A DNA stretch of 64,000 nucleotides. It comes from Riptortus pedestris. Its lineage: Eukaryota > Arthropoda > Insecta > Hemiptera > Alydidae. This document shows positions 54,251 to 64,000 of this stretch, piece by piece. The stretch is from assembly GCA_019009955.1 (NCBI GenBank), contig CM032233.1:92823501-92887500 (forward strand), in the 5' to 3' direction. A model generated the notes under the pieces. That model was not told the DNA's origin. It saw nothing but the letters and a program-made list of their open reading frames with translations, and did no database searches. The translations under genes were made by a program, and so were the position numbers. Within the stretch, counting starts at the first letter, position 1, and every line of letters starts with the position of its first letter.

Positions 54251-54309
54251 ATTTACCAATGCTATTGCTGAAAAAGGTGAAACTGTGGCCAACTTAATTT
54301 CATCGTTTC

Positions 54310-54537
54310 ACAATGGATATTCGAAAATGTTTATGTTCTCTATAACATAATCGATATTTAACCGTTTAATTGAACACTAAAGTTCATAGCCTTTAATGTC
54401 TGAAATCGGACCAGGAAAGGAAAATCGGCTGGTTGGAAGGGAGAACTCGAAAACTCAAAATATCTCAGTTATTATGAATCGTATTGAAAAATGTTATAGG
54501 ACCAAACTTGTAAGGCTATTGATGATCAACAATTCAT

Positions 54538-54587
<50 letters not shown>

Positions 54588-54755
54588 TATATTTCTTCGT
54601 AACGGAAATATTAAGCAAGTTATTCATGTTTTCAGCCATCAGTAAACTCCCACTTATACTTATCGGATTTTTATTTAGAAATATAAAATATATGGGAAGA
54701 TGAGATCATTAGTGTGTAATGCCAGGTTGTGTGAAATGTGCTTAGTCCTGCTGAA
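54310..54755 (+). mobile_element. family A second-module body with (TA)n, 3' end decayed
   Basis: 'ACATAATCGATATTTAACCG', 'AATGTCTGAAATCGGACCAG', 'TCGTATTGAAAAATGTTATA', (TA)n at 54540-54579, 'TCAGTAAACTCCCACTTATA' and GTGAAATGTGCTTAG. Here the microsatellite lies in the distal body rather than after the leader. Confidence 0.75.
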
Positions 54756-55336
54756 GGGACTATTTAGATGTAGTGAAATACGATTTGTAGGTAGGTTGTA
54801 TAGAGCGTTAGGGCTATGAGAATGCTTATAATGGGATATAAGAGTCAAAAAGAGGCCCAAGAGAAGAGGAAACAAGCTAACAAGAGCAGCAAACCCAAAT
54901 CTCAAGAACCTTAAATGTATTCAGGGCCAAGGAGATCCGCCTTCTGAATATAATAAATCAAGCAACTTTGAGAAAGTGTTGAATCAGGAATGATATTACG
55001 AGGGTAGGTTGAGTTTAATATTTGAATAAAACCGTTAGTAAGGAGGATTACTTATAAAAAGTGAAATAAAGGAGGCTGAGCGACACCCGGAATCGGAGAG
55101 ATCCAATTGAATTAAGGGGAAGAAACATGGAAATATTGTGAGAGTTGGAGGTTAGGGGAAGGGGTGAGGGAATATTTCGGTTGACCTGGTTAGGGGGGGG
55201 GCACCCTATCCCTCTATCAACTCTTCCAAAGTTTTTCCACCACTAGAACAAAGAAGTGCCTCTCCCTCTAGTGCATCTTAGCACGTTTATATAAACTTTC
55301 CCCATAATCGAATACAATTGGTCTACAAAAATTCAA
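54756..55336. other. unassigned purine-rich sequence
   Basis: AG-rich stretch with a G-run at 55192-55201; no gene or repeat family is recognised. Confidence 0.4.
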
Positions 55337-55392
55337 TGAAGTCCTCAACGCAAAGGCTGCGTAACGTAAACAAATTTCCGTTGTGCTTTAAC
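55337..55392 (-). mobile_element. family A 3'-terminal fragment
   Basis: GAAGTCCTCAACGCAAAGGC, 'TGCGTAACGTAAACAAATTT' CCGTTGTGC form a degraded minus-strand 3' end. Confidence 0.6.
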
Positions 55393-55777
55393 GTCTCATT
55401 AATGGCTAGGAAGATTCTAGGAATCTCCGTTTTTCTCTTAGTGAATAAGTAAAGTGCAATCCCTGCACTCAGGGGGAGAGGGAGAAGGAGGAGGGGTGGT
55501 TGAGCGTAAATAACAAATCAGGTGACAGGTGACGTTATCGTAGTCGAAGAGAGAAATACATTCATGGGAATGGAATACTTAGTATACACTCCATGTAACA
55601 AGACAAAACTGTAAGATGTAATATGATATAATAGCTTCATATAGCCAAAAAGACAGGAAAATGTCTAAAGTAGGATTGAATGATAATTAGAGGTGGGATT
55701 TACACAAGAAATTTTAGAACAACGGCTGTAATAAAATTAAATTAAATGTATTGAAAATAATATGGCATGGAAATCAA
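55393..55777. other. unassigned sequence
   Basis: A purine-rich patch at 55468-55500; nothing else is recognised. Confidence 0.4.
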
Positions 55778-56600
55778 AAGAAACTTATTGAAATGAAATG
55801 AAATGGAATAGAATGAAATGAAGTGATATGCACTCTATTGAAATGAAGTGAAGTTAAAATTAAATTTACTGGAATGAAATGAAATTTATTGAATTGAAAT
55901 GAAATGAAATTAAATCTATTGAATTGAAATAAAATGAAACCTATTGAATTGAAATGAAATGAAACCTATTGAATTGAAATAAAATGAAACCTATTGAATT
56001 GAAATGAAATGAAACCTGTTGAATTGAAATAAAATCGATTGAATTGAAATTAAATAAAATCTATTGAATTGAAATAAATGAAATCCATTGAAATTAAATT
56101 TTTGAATTGAAATGAAATGAAATCTATTGAAATAAAATGAAATCTATTGAAATGAAATGAAATCTATTGACATGAATTGAAATCTATTGAAATGAATTGA
56201 AATCTATTGAAATGAAATGAAATCTATTGAAATGAAATGAAATCTATTGAAATGAAATGAAATCTATTGAAATGAAATGAAATCTATTGAAATGAAATGA
56301 AATCTATTGAAATGAAATGAAATCTATTGAAATGAAATTTATTGAAATGAAATTCTTTAAAATGAAATTCTTTAAAATGAAATGAAATCTGTTGAAATGA
56401 AATGAAATCTATTGAATTGAAATGAAATCTGTTGAAATGAAATCTATTGAATTGAAATGAAATCTATTGAAATGTAATAATATGTACTAAAGTGAAATGT
56501 ATTGAAACGAAATGAAATTAATTGAATTGAAATGTAACACAATGCATTGGAATTTAATTAAATTTGTTGAGATGGAATTTACTGAAACAAAATGAAAGCT
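55778..56600 (+). repeat. GAAAT-based minisatellite, 20-bp core unit
   Basis: The core 56120-56340 repeats TGAAATGAAATGAAATCTAT with very little variation; the flanks show degenerate versions (GAATTGAAAT, AAACCTATTG). The whole block is purine-rich on this strand. Confidence 0.93.
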
Positions 56601-56639
56601 TATAGAAACGAAATGGAATGGAATTATATATTAAAACTT

Positions 56640-57070
56640 TATGTGTTAACTCGAAAATATTTACTTGGTTTATACCATACTTGATATTTAACCTTTTCTG
56701 TCAACACTAAGGAGGTGAATGATTAAATATGTCGGACCAGGAATAATGGAGGGTTTAGAGGGTAGATTCGAAAATTCAAAATATATTCGTTATTATTACT
56801 TGGATCATAAACGTTTATAGAACCAATCTTGTTAAACTATTGATGCTTTACAATTGTTGTTCTATGCATTTTTTTTTAAATACTCTTCCAGTTAATCGTA
56901 CTTTCTTGTTTTCAGCCCTTTATTCACCCCTCCCCTCCCCACGGCGTGTCTTCTACCCATCGGGTTTTTACATGAAATAGAGAATTTGTGGTGAGATGAG
57001 GTCACAATTATGTGATACCATATAGCTGGAAATCTGTTTACTTCACGCAGCCCCGGTGTGACAGACTTTT
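56640..57070 (+). mobile_element. family A second-module body with 3' end
   Basis: 'ACCATACTTGATATTTAACC', 'TTGGATCATAAACGTTTATA', 'TGGAAATCTGTTTACTTCAC' and GCAGCCCCGGTGTGACAGAC then TTT. No leader or (TA)n. Confidence 0.82.
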
Positions 57071-57585
57071 TCGCACTTTGTAAGACCCTCCCTCACACAT
57101 TTCACATTAACAATAAGCCAATATACTTATATCAGTCTTTATTACGATACCTTGTTCTGATTAGACAAGTAGCCGAATGGGAAGGGTTTAGAGAACTGCT
57201 AAAGTTTAAAAAAATCCAAATACCCCATTTATTACTGGGCGTGCCGAAAAATGTTATGAAACAAATCTTAATGACAATGTAATATTCTTCAACTCTTGTT
57301 CAATAAATATTTTCTAATTTGAATATAAGTCAAGTAATTTGTATTTTTCTTTATTTCAGCTTCCGTTTGACTTCTTTAAGTTCTACTAATTTGGTTTCAC
57401 ATTAACAACCACATGTTGTGACATGAGTAAGCATCTCATTCAAGCTTAAAATTCATCTCCATTTTACGTAGACTTATAAATACTGACTAACTAGAGATAT
57501 GAATATAGGATGAGATCAGCGTAGTATTGCTGCAATTGGGATATAGGCTTAGTTTTCCTCAGCCTAGGGGTGAAGGTCCTTCATA
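57071..57585 (+). mobile_element. decayed family A copy in tandem with the previous one
   Basis: 'GCGTGCCGAAAAATGTTATG', 'AAACAAATCTTAATGACAAT', 'AATATAAGTCAAGTAATTTG' and an end like GGCTTAGTTTTCCTCAGCCT, GGGTGAAGG. It follows the preceding 3' end directly. Confidence 0.6.
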
Positions 57586-59685
57586 GACTCTAGCCCCTAG
57601 CTAGGAGTAAGCTTCGTTATATATAATTTATGGGAGAATATTTTGCAGCAAAAACGAGCTTTAGGCACATAATTTTAAGGAAATTGTTCCAATGCGTGTG
57701 TTGCCCCTAATACGGTGTGATGGGTATTAGTGATTTATCTGACACAAATATGCTAAGCGATGAATGAGCCCCTTCTAAGTAATCAAAAGTCATTTTAATT
57801 GTGAAGAATTGCATTGCGGCGGGAGTATAATATGCCTATAGGCCACACTAACGACGCTTCAGCACGAATATAACATTGAGCAGTGACCTATATGTGAAAG
57901 CGGTGAGGAGGCGTTAGCTGCTAATGAGTTGAGGTCACCTTTTAGGGCTACACTATCTAATGTAGCTGATATTAAATGGGCCCCTGGCAATAAACTATCT
58001 CATCGAGAAGTGTCCCTTTGTCTTCCCTTTGTTCAATGGTCGGCCAGCAGGTGAAATTAACTTCTAGTTAAAGCCAGCAGGAGCGCCCTTCATTGTTTTT
58101 CAATGAAATTAACCCTAGACCACCCCTCTTTTCTCTGTCTCATTTCTCCTCCCAAAAGCCCTCCCTTTTCTACAACCTCGCCCTATTGTTTTCTCACACC
58201 TGCTTTTCCCTCCTTTTCATTTTTATTTCTTTCATTTTTCTTCATTTATTCTTCACACCTGTTACACTCTATTGCCTACATTTTACATATCCACCTAAAA
58301 TCCACACAAGTTTTCTTCAAGCGTAAAAAAGTAATGGCCCAAGAAATGGAATAATTATTACACAGCAGCCTGTCCGATAAAATATCTCAAGAAATTCTTT
58401 ATTGGCGAAATATTACAACTGATAAACCAGTGACATATCTCATACTTAAATGTTTTGACAGTATTTGTAACGTTATAGATGCTGTACGCGGTTAAGAGCT
58501 TCAATCGCGAACAAAATACAATTTTATATAAATATTTACGTTTGTATCAGGAGTAGAAACATTTATTAAATTCGATTTGTAAAAAAAAATACTAATGCTT
58601 TGATACACAAATACTATTGTTCCATTAATATTTGTTGCCAGAAAAGCAATTTATTTTAGTGGCCAACCCAAATTTCGGGTAACTCTTTTAATTATATAGT
58701 GTTTTTTCGATGGAAACCCGAAATGACATCTTAAAACATTCTCGATAAAATAAACAATTATTTAATATTTATCTAAATGATGCCAGTTAATAATATTGTC
58801 TTTTATAAAAATATACATTCTGAACTCCTGAACAAATCAGTTACGGGTTTAACATCTGGCTTATTAAATACTCCAATATAATCCTTACACAAAAGTGTGT
58901 TAACTTGCCTGAAATGTACATTTATATAGAATGCGAATACTATCAAACCTAAATATTTCCTGAGAGGATACATATCTCCTTCAAGCGGCAGCACATTCAC
59001 ATCAGGTATTAAACCTCTTGTAACTTGAGATTAATAACGAAGCCCCTCCATTAAACATTTGTGCTCTAGCACTATAATTAGCAGGATTTGATTTACATTC
59101 CATTGTCCTGTTCAAATGTAATCAATGAAATCCCTGTCGTCCGCATTAAGTGATAGCGTAATAACGTAAAAAGAGAAATACAAAAATTTCAGTTATGTTG
59201 CTACTGTACTCAGAATAAATGATTTTATAGGTAAAATTTAATTTCTTATTAAATTTTCATAAGACTTCAGATAAACCTTAAACTTTTAATTAAATGTAGA
59301 ATTTTTTTTCAGAATATGCCGGTAATTAGAATGGTCTAAATCCCTGAAACATAGATATTTGGTTTTCAATTTGTGATAAATAGGAAGGAGTTTGGACGTT
59401 GTTTCCGAATTAATTCTACTGATTCGAGTTGCTTAAGTATTTTTAATGGATATGGCAGATGTATAACAGAATACAACGTCCATATTGAATACTTTCATGT
59501 TCATTATTCACAGTCGGTTATAAAAAAATGACTAGTAACCAGAAATCACCCCTACCCGAACTAGAGCAGCTTCAAGCGCTCAAATACACCACCGCCAATT
59601 GAATAACCGTGGGGTCACGTGTTGTAAACTCAAGTAAAGTTTTTAATGCGATTGTGCCCCCGGTTAGACGCCAAAACTGCAATAA
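57586..59685. other. long repeat-poor unique region
   Basis: 57600-58110 is the longest block with balanced composition and no trace of the window's repeats. 58090-58330 is pyrimidine-rich (open on two plus-strand frames with low-complexity peptides, not supported as genes). 58800-59000 has an unrecognised minus-strand open stretch. Candidate for single-copy, possibly regulatory DNA. Confidence 0.4.
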
Positions 59686-60613
59686 AAAGTCCGTCACGCA
59701 GGGGCTGCGTAAACTACGCAGATTTTAGATTTTATTCATGAAGTTTAACAATAAACCGATAAATCTACATACTAGTAACACATCACCACCGTGAACATTA
59801 AATGAATAATTATAAACGGTAATAAGAAACCTTTCAGTCAATGTTAATAATCTGCCGACGGGAAGCGTCTGAAATGTAAAAAATTAGGTTTGCCAACTTC
59901 TCACCTGAGAGAAAAACAATTACTGAAATATATCAAAATATAACATATTAATTTTATTGAAAACCATTTACTATATCTAGTCCAGTTATGTATAATGAAT
60001 CAAAATAATTTTTATCTCAATCAATCAAATTTTAGTAGTCAATGAACTTAAGACATATTTGCATGTATCTCGTATAAAGTCTATTGAAAACAATATTTGG
60101 TATTTAAGCTTCAAATAAATTGCTTTATTATATAACAGAGTATTGTTTATGAGTAGAAGTGGGCGTTTCGTGAAGGCTGGAAACTGAAAAATAAAATGAT
60201 TTCGGTTAATATTTAAGATAGAGTATAAATGTATATAATAATATTTATAGTACTTTTAATTTACAATAATACTGATTTTGTACAATTTTTCGAACCGACG
60301 TATAGTAACTGAGATATTTGGAATTTTCGAAATTCTCCTGGTCTAAACCCCCCCTCTCCCCCTGGTCCGATTTCAGCCGTTAACGAACTTGATCTTTTGA
60401 TTTTACATAAAACGACTAAATATCGAGTTTGGAAACGATAAAAACAATAATTGCGACCGCTAAAGCGGTAACAGACAAATATATATATAATTTTGAATGG
60501 GCCTCATTTTCGTCAACTTCTAGGTAGGATCGATGGACATTTGAGTGAAAATTTCGAAAACTGCGTCATGAGTACGACCTCAATAGCTGATTCCTCTTAA
60601 TGGACATATGCTA
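59686..60613 (-). mobile_element. family A element, complete long variant (reference copy)
   Basis: AAAGTCCGTCACGCAGGGGC with a perfect 6-bp hairpin, then the long-variant tail ('GGAAGCGTCTGAAATGTAAA', 'AACAATTACTGAAATATATC'), the GAGTAGAAGTGGGCGTTT box, 'TTTTTCGAACCGACGTATAG', 'CAGCCGTTAACGAACTTGAT' and GCTAAAGCGGTAACAGACAA. The (TA)n has only about five units. The leader ends 'GATTCCTCTTAATGGACATA' and TGCTA. Length 928 bp, no coding capacity. Confidence 0.92.
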
Positions 60614-60919
60614 AAACAGTCTGAGCAATAAAAGTAATTTTTGATGTTTGCCATAATGAAATTAAATTCATACCCACTATGGCTATAAGCTCAATCAGTG
60701 AAAAAAATATGTGGTTTAAGTGTTTACTTCGATAATGCTCTACATGTGTCAAAGTCATACCGGCCCTATTTCAGAAACTTTTCAAAATTTAGATATATTT
60801 CTAGTCACTTTTCATTGACAACCTTCCGTTATGGCAGTTAAACTGTCTAATAAAAACTAAAATGACATCATCTCTACAGATACTTTTCTAATTTTTTAAC
60901 TCGCAAATATATCAACGTC
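60614..60919. other. unassigned sequence
   Basis: No gene or repeat family is recognised. Confidence 0.4.
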
Positions 60920-61190
60920 TAATTCCAATTTTAAATACCAAGTATTGTTTTCAACGGGTCTTTACTATGAAAAATATTGGCAAATACATTATGTGATGAC
61001 AACAAATCACATTTTACGTTCCTGTCTCGTAAATTGTTTATTTTATCTATACTATACTCCATGTTTAATCGTTTCGTACACCAGTAAACCCTTACATCGA
61101 GTTTTGAGTAAAAATTGGAGAATATATAGCAAAGATGAAATCACTAGTGTATCATGTATCTGTGTTTAAGTCTGCTAAGTTTATGAAGCT
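60920..61190 (+). mobile_element. decayed family A long-variant fragment
   Basis: 'TTTAAATACCAAGTATTGTT', 'TTCAACGGGTCTTTACTATG', 'TATACTATACTCCATGTTTA' and 'TAAGTCTGCTAAGTTTATGA'. Confidence 0.6.
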
Positions 61191-62359
61191 CTTTTTTTTC
61201 TACTTGGTTATGTTTCTTGGAGACGTCACAAACACAGTTTTTATAGGTTACAGTGTGATCGCCATGGCAGAAGGTAATCTGAGAGATGTAAATAGAAATA
61301 TCTTACGAAATAGTTTCCTGAAGACCAGGAAGCTTATGAAAAATATAAAGCTTTATTAATAAGAAAACATTGATCATAAGTACGTATACGTGAAAGAACC
61401 TTTTGCCTCTTCAAGACATAGAATAAATATTTTCCATTTTCATTGATTTAAATTTAAAGTAAATTGGTTTCAACATTTTTTCACGAATATCGGTGATTTA
61501 GTATCAATCGGAGGAACCAGTAGGAACATCAAAGGCTACCGAAAAGTTAAGCCATTGCATTACGCTCATACTTCCTTTATAGATACAATTGTACGTCTAA
61601 CTGGCAAAAGTGACAGAGATTGGGTTTTAATATTTGAGATGGATTATTAATATCAATCCCTCTCTTTTATACAAAAGAATACCTAATACTGTTAGAAGCC
61701 TATTGTTTTTAAGGGTATCCTTATTTTCCTTTTTTTCATTTAAAGCTTTGAATTCACTAGCCCTGTTTCTAGGACAGTTTAAAGAAAGAGGAAGCTGTAA
61801 CCTCATCCTTTTTTTTTATTTTCTGGTTGGCCTAAATTCCTTTGAAGTGGTTTTACAGATTTTTAACAAGACCCTAGTTACTTTGTAGAGCCTCAAATTC
61901 TCATCTTTCAAACTGTGGCGAGCGGTAAGAGCTTTCTTTGTATCTCGTTTCGTATCAAAAGCTTTGAGCTTGTCTAGAAACTACAAAGAGTTCCTTTCCT
62001 TATTTGATCAACTTTTTACTCATTAACTTCCTTTAAAAACAATATTCTACTTTCACCAAAATAATGATATAATACAAATTTTATTCAAACGAAAATTAGC
62101 CAATTTCTTTCGTCTATCTATTTTCTGATAATACACGAGCCTGCATTAAGAAAAGCTACTGAGCATTGAATATATTATATATAAGAATGATTACATTATA
62201 TATTTTAATTTTGGTAGTTATTGTTCTTCCAATACATTTTGGTACTACGTAGGTTTACACTAGGGCCACTGACCAAAACCGAAAGAATGTCCACATCCTG
62301 GAAATTCCTGTTGAAACTTCATTATAAGTATGCGAGTGAGGGGGGGGGGTACCACAAGG
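61191..62359. other. unassigned sequence
   Basis: No protein family is recognised. The plus-strand open stretches 61135-61359 and 61634-61888 are short and unsupported. Confidence 0.35.
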
Positions 62360-62790
62360 ATTCGAAAACCGTAATTTTTAATCAATCGTTAAGATACTTG
62401 ATATATAATCGAGTCTTGTATAACTAATGATCTTGGCTTTAATCTGCTGAAAGAAGAATGGACAAAGCAGAGTGGAGGATAATGGGTAAATGTATCTGGG
62501 TTATTATGCGACACATCGACTAGTGTAAAAAATCCAAATTTTCTTCATTCATTTAATATCTACAATTCTTTGTTGGACCTATTGTTCGTAAATTAAATTA
62601 AATGAAATTGTTCGCTGTAACTAGAAAATTAATTCGACTTACTTGTATACTTCTTATTTTAGCTCACAGTAACCCCATCCACCTTTATCTCACTCATATT
62701 TCCACAGTAACCAATTATATCATAATGTTTGTTAGGCCAACAAAAAATAGGTTCAAAATTAAACACTATTATTTTCGTTGAGCCTTTTCT
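62360..62790 (+). mobile_element. strongly decayed family A body
   Basis: 'CAATCGTTAAGATACTTGAT', ATATAATCGAG, 'GGGTTATTATGCGACACATC' and 'CTCACAGTAACCCCATCCAC' occur in family order. Confidence 0.5.
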
Positions 62791-63084
62791 AAACCGAATT
62801 ACACGTTATTTTTTATAGTCAGTTAGAACATCTGAGTATTAACAGACCAATTCTGCTTAGACGAAATGAAAAATCTATTTGAATTTGAGGTCACGATCTG
62901 TCGAGTACTACCCAAAACCAATGTTCATAATTTCAATATAACTAAGACATCTACATAAATAAGTCCACTCCATAGAAATTGTAGATCAAAATAAAATAAC
63001 TTGCACATTTAAAAAAAAAGTTAAACAATACAAGAAGAAGAAAAAAGGCTTCAAAATATCAGCTATCTAAGCTAAATGTCGTAT
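62791..63084. other. unassigned sequence
   Basis: AT-rich; nothing is recognised. Confidence 0.4.
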
Positions 63085-63420
63085 AATTTATTGAGTCTAT
63101 TTCAAACAGTTTTTATGTCACGATATCATAAGGTAAATGTTATGACAAATATTTGTTTCTAAAGCCGTTGTACATTGGGCTGGCGATGAGAATGTGGGTC
63201 ATAGATTCCTATTGGTTCGAGTTGCAGATGGGGCATATTTCTCTATTGTATCCACTGCATTATCTCTTGTATGTACTTTCCCGTTAATTCTGTTACGGTA
63301 ATAGTCGTACATAGCTGGGTAACTAGTCACTGTAATATATGTTTCGCTTTGCACAAAAGGTCATACTGTATTACCCTGTAGTCGGTGGTTGACCTCCACC
63401 TCATCAGGAATTATTTAGAA
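63085..63420 (-). pseudogene. LINE C-terminal zinc-knuckle remnant
   Basis: The minus strand encodes EICPICNSN, a stop, then ESMTHILIASPMYNGFRNKY near 63243-63170, the CxxC...H motif seen after reverse transcriptase in several LINE clades, with the final Cys position reading Ser. Upstream, HRLQGNTV and GKYIQEIMQWIQ are in different frames, so at least one frameshift and one stop are present. No polymerase domain is visible. A different lineage from the 44030-44290 fragment. Confidence 0.7.
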
Positions 63421-64000
63421 TGAAAGAGTCTCGAGCCAACCGTAAGTCTTCAGCTCCAACGAGCAACAAAATTTGTCGCAGTTGTAATACACAATTGTAA
63501 TGGAGAAGGGTCTGTACTTGAGGGCATTAACATTTGCTCAAAGAATTTCTTAGAGACTCCCTCCCCTGGCATCATTAATATTTTCTTCCACCACTTTAAT
63601 TTTTCTAAGGTTACGGCGCACCAGCGTAAAAAAAAAAAAAAAAATTTATTCATGAAATGTAACATTGCGAAAAGCCTACCTTCAAGATATAGGAGCTAGA
63701 GTAGGCTCGTAAAATAATTAAAATAGAGGAGTCCTTTTATGACAAAAGTTGAGAATGTGTAATTGGACGAAATAAATTATTCACTAAGTTCCCTCTGGAT
63801 GTTAGCATTCAACAGAGCTGTCTCTAGAGGCCAATTACGTATGCTTTATTACTAGACCATTTGCATGATTCTCTTGTCCTCAGCCTTAAATAGGTGGACT
63901 CCAAGCCGCAACTCTAATTTAACTCAATCATATTATTACTCTTATTTATTATATTTCATGTACTTGCAGATCTAATAGCTAATCAAGGTTTAAACAGTGG
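63421..64000. other. unassigned sequence at the window edge
   Basis: An A-run lies at 63629-63643. The minus-strand open stretch 63450-63665 is not recognised. No gene is supported. Confidence 0.35.

Noticed and set aside
53966..54271. 101-codon plus-strand open frame in a GC-rich block
   Set aside because: GC-rich DNA gives long frames on both strands here, the peptides are not recognised, and the block looks like a retroelement terminus.

Overview
The window is nuclear, AT-rich DNA from an animal, most likely an invertebrate. I see no intact host gene, no tRNA or rRNA gene, no CRISPR array and no bacterial or organellar feature. Broken mariner-like, Tc1-like and piggyBac transposases, two kinds of Helitron-related element, degraded LINE reverse transcriptases, tRNA-derived SINEs and many (TA)n microsatellites together suggest an arthropod-like genome. 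The species cannot be fixed from the sequence.

The dominant component is one interspersed family, called family A here, present in about 40 complete, truncated or decayed copies on both strands. A complete copy begins TAGCAGATTTCCC. Next come a 20-bp palindrome (GATTTCCCTTAAGGGAAATC), about 100 bp of conserved leader, a (TA)n microsatellite, a body of about 300 to 700 bp, the inverted match GGGAAATCTGCT, a 6-bp stem with a CCC loop (ACGCAG-CCC-CTGCGT) and the end GACGGACTTT. Subterminal inverted repeats, an internal microsatellite, a 3' hairpin, insertion between two Ts and head-to-tail tandem copies match the architecture of HINE/DINE-1 elements, which are non-autonomous relatives of Helentron rolling-circle transposons. 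No Rep/helicase or endonuclease gene is present. There are short (about 635 bp) and long (about 930 bp) variants and mosaics of the two.

Family B (4580-5320, 40008-41270, 50739-51301) looks like a canonical Helitron: a GC-rich hairpin followed by CTAG, with T next to it. Its copies sit in or beside (TA)n tracts, several of which belong to family A. A Tc1-derived element and a SINE fragment also sit in family A (TA)n tracts, so the microsatellite appears to act as a landing pad.

Layout: 0-6 kb family A copies with a nested family B copy; 6-9.5 kb mostly unique DNA with (TA)n; 9.5-11.8 kb a head-to-tail family A array; 12.7-13.3 kb a Tc1-derived element; 14.06-15.5 kb a snap-back mariner-like element split by family A; 16.6-17.3 kb a LINE 3' end; 17.8-20.1 kb a family A cluster; 20.8-21.5 kb a LINE RT fragment; 22.5-23.5 kb a piggyBac relic; 24.2 kb a SINE; 24.4-27 kb unique; 28.9 kb a TTAA MITE; 29.9-30.8 kb a 43-bp minisatellite; 31-38 kb a family A cluster with foldbacks; 39-41.4 kb a SINE, a mariner-like start and family B; 43.7-46 kb LINE debris; 46.5-49.1 kb family A with a second Tc1-derived copy and a 3'-3' palindrome; 49.1-51.5 kb nested LINE and family B; 53.9-54.3 kb a hammerhead-like motif; 55.8-56.6 kb a 20-bp minisatellite; 59.7-60.6 kb the best long family A copy; 63.1-63.4 kb a LINE C-terminal remnant. 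Repeat-poor islands lie between these.
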